64,000 nucleotides of DNA from Vreelandella arcis (lineage in GTDB: Bacteria > Pseudomonadota > Gammaproteobacteria > Pseudomonadales > Halomonadaceae). The notes below the pieces were generated by a model. It did not search any database and was not told the origin of the DNA. It worked only from the letters and a program-made list of their open reading frames with translations. The stretch is from NCBI RefSeq assembly GCF_900103865.1, contig NZ_FNII01000004.1, positions 62,001 through 126,000 of the forward strand. The letters run 5' to 3'. The position numbers and the translations under genes were made by a program. Shown in pieces: positions 36,669 to 47,269 of the stretch. Within the stretch, counting starts at the first letter, position 1. Every line of letters begins with the position of its first letter.

Positions 36669-38414
36669 TCAGACGCTTGAGTGACTGCGACGCTCAACAA
36701 ATAAGCTATTGCCAGGGATTTTCTTCGCTTGCTGCTTCAGTTTCGAAAGTTCGGCGGCAACGTCCAGCGCTTTGCAGTTGCTGGCCGGAGGGATCGGCTT
36801 GACCGCAATCGAGACGCTGACAAACGGAAAAAAACTCGCTGCCCCCTGACGGTTCATGAGGCGGATACCGCCCTGCTGACGATCGCGCTCGGCATAGAAG
36901 TCTGGGGCCATGACCTCCAGATGACGCAATATCTGCTGGCAGACTTTCTCCCAGTGCGCCAGCGGCAGCAGCAGCATAAAATCGTCGCCCCCAATATGGC
37001 CGATAAAACCACCCACGCTATCCACCTGGGCCTGTAACAAACGCGAAAACGCAATAATCATATGATCGCCACGGGCATAGCCGTAGGCATCGTTAAAGGC
37101 TTTAAAGTTATCCAAATCCACATAGGCCGCTGCCACGCCGTCACCGGCATTTAGATAGCGGCTTAAGGTCTCGTTGATCAAGATATTGCCTGGAAGCCCC
37201 GTCAGCGGGTTGGCGTGGCGCGCTTGTCGAACCTGGATAGCGGTAATTTCGCGTAGCAGATCGACAATATTCCCCATGCCCAGATACTCACCGTCTTCTC
37301 CGACGATGACGAAGTCTTCCTGCTCGATATCGTGACTATTCGTCAACTGCTGGCTCAGTATCTCAAGCGGGGTACTGGCGTTAGCAATCAGCAGCTTGGT
37401 ATCGGCTACATCTAACACGCGGCGTTTGGCGTACAGCGCATGGCTGTAAGGATTGGTAAACAAGGTAAGGAAGGTACTGCGCCGAACCACTGCCACGGGC
37501 TTGCCATTATCCACAACGGCCACGCAGCGCAGCGTCGTCTGTTGGCGAAAGCGTTTGGCCAGCGCGGGAATCGCACAGTCGGGGGTGACTGTCTCGATCT
37601 CCTGGCAAATCAAACGCGCCGTTCGCCCCGCTGGACTAGCCGCCTGCTTAGCGGCGGGCAGCCGCGAGTGCAACGTCAGCGGTGGTTCAGCGCTGGGTCT
37701 GGCAAAGTAAAATCCCTGAAGCAATGCCAGCCCGCGATCCAACTCCCACAGGCACAGGTGCTCAGCGGCGGTTTCAACGCCTTCAGCGATCAATTGGCAG
37801 TCCAGACTGCGTGCCACATCCAGAATTGAGCTGAGAAACTCGCGCTTGGCAGGTTCCTGATCAATTCCGGAAATGAAGTGGCGATCCAGTTTGACGAAAT
37901 CCGGGCGCAGTTCTGACCAATGTCGCAAGCTGGAATGGCCCGCACCTAAATCGTCAAGCGCGACCTGAAAGCCCATGTCACGGTAGTGGGCCACGGCTTG
38001 GCGCATAAGGTCGTAGTCGTGAATCGGCACGTGCTCGGTCAATTCGATCACCACGCGCTCGGCAGGCAAGCCACTCTCGCGAATAAAGCCTAGCGTCAGC
38101 CCTTCTTTGAAGTCACGTTCAACGATAGTAAGCGGCATCACGTTGAGAAACAAAAGGCCGGGCAGCGCCAGCTCGGCAAAGCGACGAATCGCTAAACGCC
38201 GACAGAGCAGATCCAGTTCAACCAACTGGCCGGCCTGGGTTGCCACCTCAAATAAACGCAGCGGCGAATGCAACGGTGAAGAGCTAGGGCCGCGAATCAG
38301 CGCCTCGTAGCCGTAAATCGCTTGCTGGCTGGTATCCACAATCGGTTGGAACAGCACATGTAGATCTTCAGCACGAATAATACGGTCTAGCCATTGGGCT
38401 TCTTGTGCGGTCAT
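36669..38414 (-). CDS. EAL-CBS-CBS-GGDEF signalling protein
   Basis: 581 residues, cytosolic. EAL domain first (about 10-250: GYEALIRGP, IELTEHVPIHDYD, ALDDLGAGHSSL, KLDRHFISGI), then a CBS pair (about 280-395), then GGDEF (about 405-570). The GGDEF loop reads HIGGDDFMLLL. The EAL loop has DDLGAG rather than DDFGTG. The order EAL-CBS-GGDEF with this spacing is a known family in Pseudomonas and relatives; CBS domains usually bind adenine nucleotides, suggesting energy-state input. Which activity dominates cannot be told. Downstream of phnD on the same strand but with a Pho-box spacer between. Confidence 0.9.
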   Translation of the reverse strand: MTAQEAQWLDRIIRAEDLHVLFQPIVDTSQQAIYGYEALIRGPSSSPLHSPLRLFEVATQAGQLVELDLLCRRLAIRRFAELALPGLLFLNVMPLTIVERDFKEGLTLGFIRESGLPAERVVIELTEHVPIHDYDLMRQAVAHYRDMGFQVALDDLGAGHSSLRHWSELRPDFVKLDRHFISGIDQEPAKREFLSSILDVARSLDCQLIAEGVETAAEHLCLWELDRGLALLQGFYFARPSAEPPLTLHSRLPAAKQAASPAGRTARLICQEIETVTPDCAIPALAKRFRQQTTLRCVAVVDNGKPVAVVRRSTFLTLFTNPYSHALYAKRRVLDVADTKLLIANASTPLEILSQQLTNSHDIEQEDFVIVGEDGEYLGMGNIVDLLREITAIQVRQARHANPLTGLPGNILINETLSRYLNAGDGVAAAYVDLDNFKAFNDAYGYARGDHMIIAFSRLLQAQVDSVGGFIGHIGGDDFMLLLPLAHWEKVCQQILRHLEVMAPDFYAERDRQQGGIRLMNRQGAASFFPFVSVSIAVKPIPPASNCKALDVAAELSKLKQQAKKIPGNSLFVERRSHSSV

Positions 38415-38538
38415 AGCCTGCTCGTCACGTTAAATACCAATCGGATATCCCTAGTGTTTTCAACTTCCTAATGCTGCGAGCGTGAGTCAATAACGTGACG
38501 AGATGATGACAAACTTAAGGAACCACTTATTAATGCCA

Positions 38539-40464
38539 CTATTTGGGTATGTTGGGCGGCGGAAAGCAGGCCTCACCACCAGCGGCGTCCAGCTGACGAA
38601 TATCCACCGGGCAACCCTGCTCGTCGAGGGTCACTAGCCCCATACCGCTGGCATTCCATAGCCGCTCGCCAGCGCTGGCGCGGTCGGGGTCACGGGGGTA
38701 AATGCTCAACTTACGCCGTTTCGTAAACCAGTTCAGCGGCGACCATGGCGCATAGAGCCAGCGATTGAGACGGTCAAAGGTGTTCAGCAGATTTGTCGGA
38801 AAAGTATTCTTCACCCCACTGGAGGTAATCTGCCAAAGCCGGGGGGCGTGCTGTCGATGGCGCACCACAATGTCGTAAGCAAACGAATAGTGCACATCGC
38901 CGGATAGAATCACGTAATTCCCCGGCGTTTTGGAATGTCGCCAGATTTGCAGCAGCACGTTGGCCGCACCACGGTGGGCCATCCAGTTTTCTGCATCCAC
39001 CATCAAGGGTTTACCTATCCAGGTGAAGAGTTTCTGAATGCCTTCGATCAGTTTGACGCCAAACATCGGGGCCGGGGAAATGATTACCGCACTCGGCGCG
39101 CCGATCAGCGCCTGCTGCATTTCAATCAGCGCCTCCCAATCCATTAGCCCAGACGGTCGCTGCGGACGACGTTCGTTTTGCCAGCGCCGCGTGCGGGTAT
39201 CGAGCACCATCAGCGGCGGCGGGCCGGGCACTTGAAACGCCCAGCCTTTAAAGTGCAGCAACCGTTCAATCAAGGCGTCTTGGGCAGCGGCATCGAGATA
39301 CCCTGCGCTACCCGTGGAGGGCAGCATGGCCGTTGCCTCATCAATCAACGGATTAAGCTTGTCCGGCGCATTCCCCCACCCCTGGCAAAGTAGATACGCG
39401 ATTAACGCATTGCCGATAATTCGTTTGGAGAACGGATGGCCGTAGGCACTGCGCTCCCACTCGGCGGTCAGGTTCCAGTCGTCGGTAACATCGTGATCGT
39501 CAAAAATCATCAGGCTGGGCAAGTGCGCCATGACACGCGCACATTGCGGCAAACCCGCCACGAAGTCATCGATCACGGCCTGCTCTTGTTGATATAGCGC
39601 AGCCTCTTGCTCGCCCAAGGACGGCTGGCTCGGTGTGATGATCCGCCACACCACGGGCGACCATACCAAACAGTACATCGCCAGCATTTCGCTCAACGTC
39701 ATTAAATGGTTTTGCGCGTTGGCCGACGTAAAGACCGGCTTTTTGACACCGCCGAAGAAACGCTCGCGCAACGCAGCATTGCTGGTGATATCCGGCAGCA
39801 GTTGGCTACGCTGGTAATAGCTATCGGGAGAGGTATAGAGGGCTTGGCTGTCGCTGACCGTGGCGCCTTCAAGGTGCTCGTCAAACAGCCCCAAACGCGT
39901 CGTTAACGCATGAATCGCCCGCAGCATCGGGCCGGCCACGTCATCCACATACACCTGGTCGCCCGTCATCAACAGCCACGCAGGCCACTCGCTGGGCGTC
40001 GACTGGTGCTCGGCTAGCCACTGATCTGCCCGCACCAGGCCATCCGCGCTATCATGATGGGGCTTGCGGCAGGAGCCGTGCATCAAGCGATGATGCCGCG
40101 AGGCAATGACACAGCTCGGATACGCTTGACCGTCGTAACACAGCCATGGCGCCCATTCGGGAAGCGACCGATAATCACCGCTGCGCTGCTGAATTTGCAG
40201 GTCATACGCAATCCGCTCGTCGCAGGGCAAGGGATTCGCCAGCGGCACATCAATAAAATACATAAAAGCATGCTGGCCGACCGGCAGACACTGCTGATGC
40301 TCTGCCAGCGGATAGGTTTGCGCTTCCGGCTTGCCGGGGTGCAGCACCAGTGTCATGGTTAGCGGCCGCGACGTCACGCACCACATCACCCAGTGGGTGG
40401 TCGTCACTCGACGTAGCAAAGGGCCTACCAGCATATCCGGAAGGTCTGCTGCATGATCACTCAT
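38539..40464 (-). CDS. PhoD-like alkaline phosphatase family protein
   Basis: 641 residues of the PhoD-like metallophosphatase superfamily. Metal-site motifs are visible: MHGSCRKPHHD near 130, LLMTGDQVYVDD near 165, MIFDDHDVTDDWN near 320, and ILSGDVHYSF near 545. No Tat or Sec signal is seen, so it appears cytoplasmic, unlike secreted PhoD. An N-terminal beta domain (about 10-125) precedes the catalytic part. Substrate unknown; phosphodiesters or phosphomonoesters are possible. Close to phnCDEE, so it may belong to phosphate scavenging, but no Pho box was found in front of it. Confidence 0.85.
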   Translation of the reverse strand: MSDHAADLPDMLVGPLLRRVTTTHWVMWCVTSRPLTMTLVLHPGKPEAQTYPLAEHQQCLPVGQHAFMYFIDVPLANPLPCDERIAYDLQIQQRSGDYRSLPEWAPWLCYDGQAYPSCVIASRHHRLMHGSCRKPHHDSADGLVRADQWLAEHQSTPSEWPAWLLMTGDQVYVDDVAGPMLRAIHALTTRLGLFDEHLEGATVSDSQALYTSPDSYYQRSQLLPDITSNAALRERFFGGVKKPVFTSANAQNHLMTLSEMLAMYCLVWSPVVWRIITPSQPSLGEQEAALYQQEQAVIDDFVAGLPQCARVMAHLPSLMIFDDHDVTDDWNLTAEWERSAYGHPFSKRIIGNALIAYLLCQGWGNAPDKLNPLIDEATAMLPSTGSAGYLDAAAQDALIERLLHFKGWAFQVPGPPPLMVLDTRTRRWQNERRPQRPSGLMDWEALIEMQQALIGAPSAVIISPAPMFGVKLIEGIQKLFTWIGKPLMVDAENWMAHRGAANVLLQIWRHSKTPGNYVILSGDVHYSFAYDIVVRHRQHAPRLWQITSSGVKNTFPTNLLNTFDRLNRWLYAPWSPLNWFTKRRKLSIYPRDPDRASAGERLWNASGMGLVTLDEQGCPVDIRQLDAAGGEACFPPPNIPK

Positions 40465-40606
40465 TGATTGTGCCTTGTTTGCTCACCGCCTGTGTTCATC
40501 AAGCGCTACCCCCTCTCATTTCAGGTTGACCGCTACCGGTTAGCGTAATAACACGATACCGTATTTCCAAGCGGCGCGAGCCGTTCCTCTTTAACCAGGA
40601 GATGCC

Positions 40607-41584
40607 ATGCAAGCCATCACACCGCAGCGGCTGGAAGGCGTGGACTCGTCTCGGAAAAACGCGATCACCCGAGACCTCGCGTGGCTGGCGATTACCCCGG
40701 ATGTGGTGGAGTTACCACCCCCATTTCCCCAAGCAGGCCGCCTCAGCCTTGCCGAATTGGGTCTAAACGAGGGGTTGGATGCTTGGCTGGATGGCTTGTC
40801 GGTTCCTGACCTGGCACGCAATGGGCGCCGGGCGAGCCGCATGGGCCACTATCACGAACAGCTATGGCACTGGCTACTGGATAGCGCGCCCAACACGCGC
40901 TTACTGGCGCATAACGTGCGTATTACGCGCAAGCGCAGCACCTTGGGCGAGCTGGACATGCTCTATCGCCGGTGCGATTACCCAGCACCGGTGCATTTAG
41001 AGGTAGCCATCAAATTTTATTTGGGGTTGCCCGACGGGCCGGGAGAGGAGACCAGCCACAGCCGCTGGATAGGCCCTGGCGGGCTGGATAGTCTGGCGCT
41101 CAAATGCCGTCATTTACAGCGCCATCAGCTACCACTTTCGACCACGCCGGAAGCCCTCGACGTGCTTACCCATTGGTTAGCGCCGCGTGATATTGGGCCT
41201 TTGGCGAGGCCCTTGGCGGCGCAATTAACCCAACGGCTGGCCATGCCGGGCGTGTTGTTTTATCCCTGGCACGTTGCTATGCCGCCGCCAGAAGGAGCCA
41301 CGGCCACGCACCGGCGTGGGCGCTGGTGCCATGTGGGCGACTGGCCCGCCCTTGCCGCGACGCTACCCGACATCGTCCAGCTTGCCTGGCTGGCAAAACC
41401 GCACTGGTTAGCGCCGCCGCCGCTTGAAGCCTTCGTGCCAGCGTCTGGATCATTGACGGCGCTACTGGCAATGGCTCACCAGCAACCGCAGCAAATAATG
41501 CTCTATAATCCGCTGGAAATGCGCACCGAGCGACTGTTCATTGTGCCTGATAGCTGGCCACGACAAGTGCCGTTACCCCCGTAG
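40607..41584 (+). CDS. DUF1853 family protein
   Basis: 325 residues of DUF1853, a family related in fold to PD-(D/E)XK nucleases, function unknown. Family segments: ARNGRRASRMGHYHEQLWHWLL, then NVRITRKRSTLGELDMLYR and VHLEVAIKFYLGL, which supply the E...D...ExK-like pattern (GELDML, LEVAIKFY). An AGGAGA site precedes the ATG at 40607. The stop is 4 bp from the convergent proB stop. Divergent from the PhoD-like gene. Confidence 0.85.
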   Translation: MQAITPQRLEGVDSSRKNAITRDLAWLAITPDVVELPPPFPQAGRLSLAELGLNEGLDAWLDGLSVPDLARNGRRASRMGHYHEQLWHWLLDSAPNTRLLAHNVRITRKRSTLGELDMLYRRCDYPAPVHLEVAIKFYLGLPDGPGEETSHSRWIGPGGLDSLALKCRHLQRHQLPLSTTPEALDVLTHWLAPRDIGPLARPLAAQLTQRLAMPGVLFYPWHVAMPPPEGATATHRRGRWCHVGDWPALAATLPDIVQLAWLAKPHWLAPPPLEAFVPASGSLTALLAMAHQQPQQIMLYNPLEMRTERLFIVPDSWPRQVPLPP

Positions 41585-41588
41585 TGCG

Positions 41589-42728
41589 TTACACCACCAC
41601 AAGATTATCGCGGTGAATCAGCTCATGGGCTTCCACATAGCCGAGGATGGCTTCAATCTGATGGCTGGGTTGGCCGGCTAACTGACGCGCCTCGTCATCA
41701 CCGTAGTTAACCAAGCCTTTGGCGACGGTGTTGCCTAGGTCATCGACACACACCACCATATCGCCACGCTTAAAGCTGCCCTGTACGGTTCGTACGCCAA
41801 CGGCCAGCAGGCTGGAGCCTTTATCGCGCAGAACCTTCACCGCCCCAGGGTCAAGCACCAGGGTACCGCGTACCTGTAGCTGCCCCGCCAGCCAGCGCTT
41901 ACGCGCCGCAATAGGCGCTTGTTCGGGGCGCAGCAACGTACCCAGAGCTTCCCCTTTCATCACCCGGTTGATGACATCGGGCTGACGGCCACTGGCAATC
42001 ACCGTTACCGCCCCCGAGCGAGCAGCCAACTGCGCGGCGCGTACCTTGGTGCTCATCCCGCCCCGACCGAGCGCGCCGCCGCTACCCGCCATCGCCGCCA
42101 AACGCGGGTCATCGGCCCGGCTTTCGCTAATCAACTGCGCGTTCAAGTTGTGGCGTGGGTCGGCATCAAACAGGCCTTCCTGATCGGTCAACAGCAGCAG
42201 CGCATCGGCTTCCAGCAGATTGGCGACCAGCGCGCCCAGGGTGTCGTTGTCGCCAAAGCGGATCTCATCGGTGACCACGGTATCGTTTTCATTGATTACC
42301 GGCACCACGCGCATTTCCACCAGGGTGCGTAGCGCGGAAAGCGCATTCAGGTAACGCTTGCGGTTGGAGAGGTCGTCGTGGGTCAGCAGAACCTGTGCGG
42401 TGAGCATGTCGTGGCGGGCAAAGTGTTGCTCGTAGCACTGGGTAAGGCCATTTTGACCAACCGCCGCGGCAGCCTGAAGTTCATGCACGGCGCTGGGGCG
42501 CACCTGCCAGCCAAGGCGTACCATGCCCGCCGCCACGGCCCCTGACGAGACCAGCACCACCTCAATGCCGCGTTGGTGCAGGGCGGCAATCTGATCGACC
42601 CAGCCGCCGATCGCCGCGTCATCCAGGCCACGGCCGTCGTTGGTCAGCAGCGCACTGCCCAGTTTGACGACCACGCGGCGAGCGTTGCACAACGCCGTTC
42701 TATCCAACCCCGACTCATTACTCACCAC
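41589..42728 (-). CDS. proB: Glutamate 5-kinase ProB
   Basis: 379 residues. It phosphorylates glutamate as the first step to proline, which is also a compatible solute. Amino-acid kinase domain (about 15-260: [55 protein letters not shown]) and a C-terminal PUA domain (about 285-365). It starts with GTG: no ATG exists before the kinase domain, and GGGAGAAGG precedes the two adjacent GTG codons. Immediately downstream of obg (46 bp), the usual order rplU-rpmA-obg-proB. Confidence 0.97.
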   Translation of the reverse strand: MVSNESGLDRTALCNARRVVVKLGSALLTNDGRGLDDAAIGGWVDQIAALHQRGIEVVLVSSGAVAAGMVRLGWQVRPSAVHELQAAAAVGQNGLTQCYEQHFARHDMLTAQVLLTHDDLSNRKRYLNALSALRTLVEMRVVPVINENDTVVTDEIRFGDNDTLGALVANLLEADALLLLTDQEGLFDADPRHNLNAQLISESRADDPRLAAMAGSGGALGRGGMSTKVRAAQLAARSGAVTVIASGRQPDVINRVMKGEALGTLLRPEQAPIAARKRWLAGQLQVRGTLVLDPGAVKVLRDKGSSLLAVGVRTVQGSFKRGDMVVCVDDLGNTVAKGLVNYGDDEARQLAGQPSHQIEAILGYVEAHELIHRDNLVVV

Positions 42729-42774
42729 GTCGCCCTTCTCCCTTGAATGTTACCGCTTCCGCTGCCTTTAAACC

Positions 42775-43989
<1,215 letters not shown>

Positions 43990-44067
43990 CTAATATGCAC
44001 TGCTTTTTCCCAATCCTTTATTCCCACCAGTATGATGGTAAGCGTATTGGAAAATAGATTTAACCGA

Positions 44068-44099
44068 CAAAAAAGCCCCGCCATAGCGGGGCTTTTTTT
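44068..44099. terminator. Bidirectional terminator between rpmA and obg
   Basis: AAAAAAGCCCCGC-CATA-GCGGGGCTTTTTTT is symmetrical and works on both strands. It lies 43 bp past the rpmA stop, so obg needs read-through or its own promoter. Confidence 0.93.
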
Positions 44100-44141
44100 C
44101 TCGCGACTTTTTCTCGCAGTCACGAGCGCAACGCTAGTCGC

Positions 44142-44399
44142 TTATTCAGAAACGATGCTAACGAACTTGCGATTATGCGGACCTTTGGTCTCAAACTTCA
44201 CAAAGCCGTCGCTGAGTGCGAACAGCGTGTGATCACGACCTAGGCCTACGCCAGCGCCTGCGTGGAAACGCGTGCCGCGCTGACGAACGATGATGCTACC
44301 TGCGCTCGCTGCCTGGCCGCCAAAGAGTTTCACACCTAAGCGTTTGGACTCGGAATCGCGACCGTTACGCGTGGAGCCGGCTGCCTTTTTATGTGCCAT
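44142..44399 (-). CDS. rpmA: 50S ribosomal protein L27
   Basis: 85 residues. Canonical N-terminus [28 protein letters not shown] and core [24 protein letters not shown]. It contacts the peptidyl-transferase centre with its N-terminus. It follows rplU by 31 bp in the standard L21-L27 operon. Confidence 0.98.
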   Translation of the reverse strand: MAHKKAAGSTRNGRDSESKRLGVKLFGGQAASAGSIIVRQRGTRFHAGAGVGLGRDHTLFALSDGFVKFETKGPHNRKFVSIVSE

Positions 44400-44430
44400 T
44401 GCAAAATCCTCCTAGAAGGGAATTGGCCGC

Positions 44431-44742
44431 TTAAGCGGAAATTCCGGTAATTTTGACTTCAGTAAACCACTGACGATGACCTTGGCGCTTCATGCTGTGC
44501 TTACGGCGACGGAATTTGATAATCGTCACCTTATCGCCGCGGCCATGGGAAACCACCTCAGCAGACACCTTAGCACCGCTTACCATCGGCGCGCCGACGT
44601 TAACGTCGTCGCCGTCAGCCACCAGCAGCACTTCGTCAAACTCGATCGTTTCGCCGGTAGCGACTTCGATCTTCTCAAGCTTGAGGGTCTGGCCTTCCTG
44701 AACGCGGTACTGTTTACCACCGCTTTTGATAACTGCGTACAT
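44431..44742 (-). CDS. rplU: 50S ribosomal protein L21
   Basis: 103 residues, [23 protein letters not shown] at the start and [23 protein letters not shown] near the end, matching E. coli L21 (103). The start at 44742 follows GGAGAG; the open frame further upstream is leader RNA. Promoter 134-162 bp upstream. Confidence 0.98.
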   Translation of the reverse strand: MYAVIKSGGKQYRVQEGQTLKLEKIEVATGETIEFDEVLLVADGDDVNVGAPMVSGAKVSAEVVSHGRGDKVTIIKFRRRKHSMKRQGHRQWFTEVKITGISA

Positions 44743-44875
44743 GTCTCTCTCCGGACGTCTATTGCCGTTTTGGTTACCTGAAACGGCGCTCATCGGGAAT
44801 CGCTCTTGTCGACCTGCGGCGAGTGGCGCCCCTTTTGGCAGCCATCTGACAGGGAGCATGATGAGTGGGTCGCGG

Positions 44876-44904
44876 ATTATAACGATGATTGCGTTATCCC
44901 ACAA
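44876..44904 (-). promoter_or_regulatory. Sigma-70 promoter of rplU-rpmA
   Basis: On the minus strand TTGTGG and a perfect TATAAT are separated by 17 nt. The transcript would have a leader of about 125 nt before rplU, as is usual for ribosomal protein operons. A divergent ispB promoter was not identified with confidence. Confidence 0.75.
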
Positions 44905-45037
44905 GACCTATTGCGCCAATCAACGGCCCAAACGGACAACCCACGCGCCAGCGTCTTGACGCCTAACGGACAGCCCCATAGCATGACTTCAACCTAGCGC
45001 GGCACTTGCCGCCTTCATCTGCCGCGACGAACACTCC

Positions 45038-46042
45038 ATGACCGCTAACGTCTCATCAGCCCAGCCTGCCAGCTCCACGCCCTCCCCGCTGCACGCCGTG
45101 GTAGCGAATGACTTCGAGGCCGTTAACCGAACCATCGTCGCCCAGCTCAATTCCAAAGTGCCGTTAGTCGAAACGATCGGCCAATACATTACCGAAAGCG
45201 GCGGCAAACGCTTGCGCCCGTTACTCGCGCTGCTGGCGGCACGCTCGCTGAACTACACCGGCGACAAACATATTCCGCTCGCCACGCTGATCGAGTTTAT
45301 GCACACCTCCACGTTGCTGCACGATGACGTGGTCGACGAGTCGCATATGCGCCGGGGCAAGAAAACCGCCAACGATGCCTGGGGCAACGCGCCCTCCGTG
45401 CTGGTCGGCGACTTTCTCTACGCGCGTTCGTTTCAGATGATGGTCGACGTGGGCTCGATGCGCATCATGGCGATTCTTTCCGGAGCCACCTGCGTCATCG
45501 CCGAAGGCGAAGTTATGCAGCTGACCAATATCGGCAACCCCAGCATTTCCGAAGACGACTACTTCGAGACGATTCTGGGCAAAACCGCCATGCTGTTCGA
45601 AGCCGCCTCCCACAGCGGCGCGGTGCTTGCGGAAGCCACTCCCGAGCAAGAACGCGCGCTGCAATACTACGGCCGCTATTTGGGTTTGGCATTCCAATTA
45701 ATTGATGACCTGCTGGACTACCAGGGCGACGCCGACGCCATGGGCAAAAACGTCGGCGACGACCTGGCCGAGGGCAAGCCGACGCTGCCGCTGATCCACG
45801 CCATGGAGCAAGGCACGCCTGAGCAGGCCAAGTTGATTCGTCAGGTGATCCGTAAAGGTGGGCTTGAGCAGCTCGACGCCGTACTGGAAATTGTTCACGC
45901 CACCGGCGCGCTTGACTATACCCGCGCGCGGGCCGACGAAATGTCCGACAAAGCTCTGAAGCAGCTAGACGTTTTGCCGCCCAGCCCCTACCGCGACACC
46001 ATGGCCCAGCTCGCCCGCCTTGCGGTCGACCGGCAAACATAA
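45038..46042 (+). CDS. ispB: Octaprenyl (polyprenyl) diphosphate synthase IspB
   Basis: 334 residues. Makes the isoprenoid side chain of ubiquinone. First aspartate-rich motif LLHDDVVDESHMRRG (near 95-108) and second motif FQLIDDLLDYQGD (near 218-230), with GGKRLRPLLALL upstream; an extra leader of about 15 residues precedes the usual E. coli start. It is divergent from rplU across 295 bp, the standard gammaproteobacterial order. Chain length (likely C40-C45) is not readable by eye. Confidence 0.96.
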   Translation: MTANVSSAQPASSTPSPLHAVVANDFEAVNRTIVAQLNSKVPLVETIGQYITESGGKRLRPLLALLAARSLNYTGDKHIPLATLIEFMHTSTLLHDDVVDESHMRRGKKTANDAWGNAPSVLVGDFLYARSFQMMVDVGSMRIMAILSGATCVIAEGEVMQLTNIGNPSISEDDYFETILGKTAMLFEAASHSGAVLAEATPEQERALQYYGRYLGLAFQLIDDLLDYQGDADAMGKNVGDDLAEGKPTLPLIHAMEQGTPEQAKLIRQVIRKGGLEQLDAVLEIVHATGALDYTRARADEMSDKALKQLDVLPPSPYRDTMAQLARLAVDRQT

Positions 46043-46067
46043 ATTGCCGCTTTACAGTGGCCAAGGC

Positions 46068-46096
46068 TTGAAAAGAGCCGCCTAGCTACGTATTAT
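46068..46096 (+). promoter_or_regulatory. Promoter of tRNA-Pro
   Basis: TTGAAA (46068-46073) and TATTAT (46091-46096) with a 17-nt spacer, starting 26 bp after the ispB stop. The tRNA 5' end lies 34 bp past the -10. Confidence 0.75.
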
Positions 46097-46130
46097 TTCC
46101 CTCCGTTGTCGAGCACTGCCGACGACGCCT

Positions 46131-46207
46131 CGGAATATAGCTCAGCTTGGTAGAGCGCTGCCTTCGGGAGGCAGAGGTCGTAGGTTCGAATCCTGCTATT
46201 CCGACCA
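46131..46207 (+). tRNA. tRNA-Pro (anticodon CGG)
   Basis: 77-nt cloverleaf. Acceptor CGGAATA pairs with TATTCCG, followed by A and an encoded CCA. D arm AGCTCAGCTTGGTAGAGC; anticodon stem CTGCC/GGCAG with loop TTCGGGA, anticodon CGG at 46165-46167, reading CCG; T arm GTAGGTTCGAATCCTGC. A terminator hairpin follows. tRNA genes of this kind are frequent integration sites; the accessory stretch begins directly after it. Confidence 0.97.
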
Positions 46208-46222
46208 AGAATACTATTAAAA

Positions 46223-46260
46223 CGGCCACTTAGCTTTTAAAGCAGGTGGCCGCTTTTGTT
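46223..46260 (+). terminator. Terminator of tRNA-Pro
   Basis: CGGCCAC (46223-46229) pairs with GTGGCCG (46246-46252), with an inner GCTTT/AAAGC stem, followed by CTTTTGTT. It begins 15 nt past the tRNA CCA. Confidence 0.75.
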
Positions 46261-46572
46261 GGCTTTTCGTGTGTCAGCAATATATCAGCATTCGACAAAA
46301 TGACATTCTCGCGGGTGTGAGGTTACAGATAGTGGGTCACTTTTAGCCGCTATGGTGCTAGCCCCCAGCACACCCCATACGCCCAACCCCCGTAACACAC
46401 TAAGGTGGATGGGCGTTGTGTCTTCCCAGCGCGCCCACTTGCAGGCGGTGGCTAGACCTCCAAAACCAATAACGATATATCTTTAACCCAGCAAACACCG
46501 TTGCGGTGTCTAGCCTCAGCGCCAAACAAATAGAACTTCCCTTCTTGTCTTTTTGTCTATACAATTAAATGT
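46261..46572. other. Non-coding spacer between tRNA-Pro terminator and brnT
   Basis: 312 bp with no credible reading frame and a lower GC content than the flanks. It contains short imperfect repeats (GTCAGCAATATATCAGC near 46273) but no integrase gene and no second copy of the tRNA 3' end. An inverted repeat ATACA-N6-TGTAT (46559-46574) overlaps the brnT start codon and may be the BrnA operator. Confidence 0.5.
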
Positions 46573-46848
46573 ATGATAATCGACTTTGACCCGAACAAGA
46601 GCGCTCGCAATGAGGAGGAGCGAGGCCTACCTTTCACTTCCGTTGAACGCTTTGATTGGGAAGGTGCGCTATTCCATGAAGATGACCGCTACGACTATCC
46701 AGAAAGGCGCTTCATCGGGTTAGGCAAGATCGGGCAACGGGTGCACGTGGTGTGCTTTACGCCCATTGAAGGCGGCATACGGGTTATCAGCCTGAGGAAA
46801 GCCAACACACGGGAGGTAAGGCGCTATGAAAAAGCGGCTCACGAATAA
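46573..46848 (+). CDS. brnT: BrnT family toxin (type II toxin-antitoxin)
   Basis: 91-residue RelE-fold ribonuclease toxin that inhibits translation. BrnT features: FDPNKSARNEEERGLPFTSVERFDWEGALFHEDDRYDYPERRFIGLGKIGQRVHVVCFTP followed by RVISLRKANTREVRRYE. Conserved K/N, R and H/Y positions typical of BrnT are present. The toxin precedes the antitoxin, as is usual for brnTA, and overlaps it by 23 nt. Expression is probably autoregulated by BrnA at the inverted repeat spanning the start codon. Confidence 0.93.
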   Translation: MIIDFDPNKSARNEEERGLPFTSVERFDWEGALFHEDDRYDYPERRFIGLGKIGQRVHVVCFTPIEGGIRVISLRKANTREVRRYEKAAHE

Positions 46849-47098
46849 AGACGGCGAAGTAAGAGAGCTCACAGACCAAGACGTTAAACAGATGCGTCCT
46901 ATGTCTGAGGTGTTGCCCGCTAACCTACAGCGTGCCATTGGTCAGCGTGGGCGCCAGCAGGCACCCACCAAGGTAAAGACTTCTATCCGCTTATCGCCGG
47001 AAGTAATAGAGCACTTCAAGGCACAAGGCGAAGGCTGGCAGCGGCGCATCGATCAGGCGCTAAAGACATACATCCAAGAGCACAACCACGGCCGATAA
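46826..47098 (+). CDS. brnA: BrnA family antitoxin
   Basis: 90-residue antitoxin. A BrnT-binding N-terminal part (about 1-50, RELTDQDVKQMRPMSEVLP) and a ribbon-helix-helix DNA-binding end (TKVKTSIRLSPEVIEHFKAQGEGWQRRIDQALKTYIQEH). GGAGG precedes its ATG inside the toxin gene. With brnT it forms a complete module next to tRNA-Pro, consistent with a stabilising cassette on acquired DNA. Confidence 0.93.
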   Translation: MKKRLTNKDGEVRELTDQDVKQMRPMSEVLPANLQRAIGQRGRQQAPTKVKTSIRLSPEVIEHFKAQGEGWQRRIDQALKTYIQEHNHGR

Positions 47099-47269
47099 GG
47101 TGGCGTTTGCCTGTAATTCCTGCTCTCTGAAGGAATACGCCAAGTCAATACGTTGCCCATGGTGTCACCTTTTACGGCTGGCTATGGTCATCACTTCCAC
47201 AGCAACGAATGCGGGCAACTTCGACTAAACAACAACAATCAACCGCACCTGGCTCAGCTCTCTCATGCG

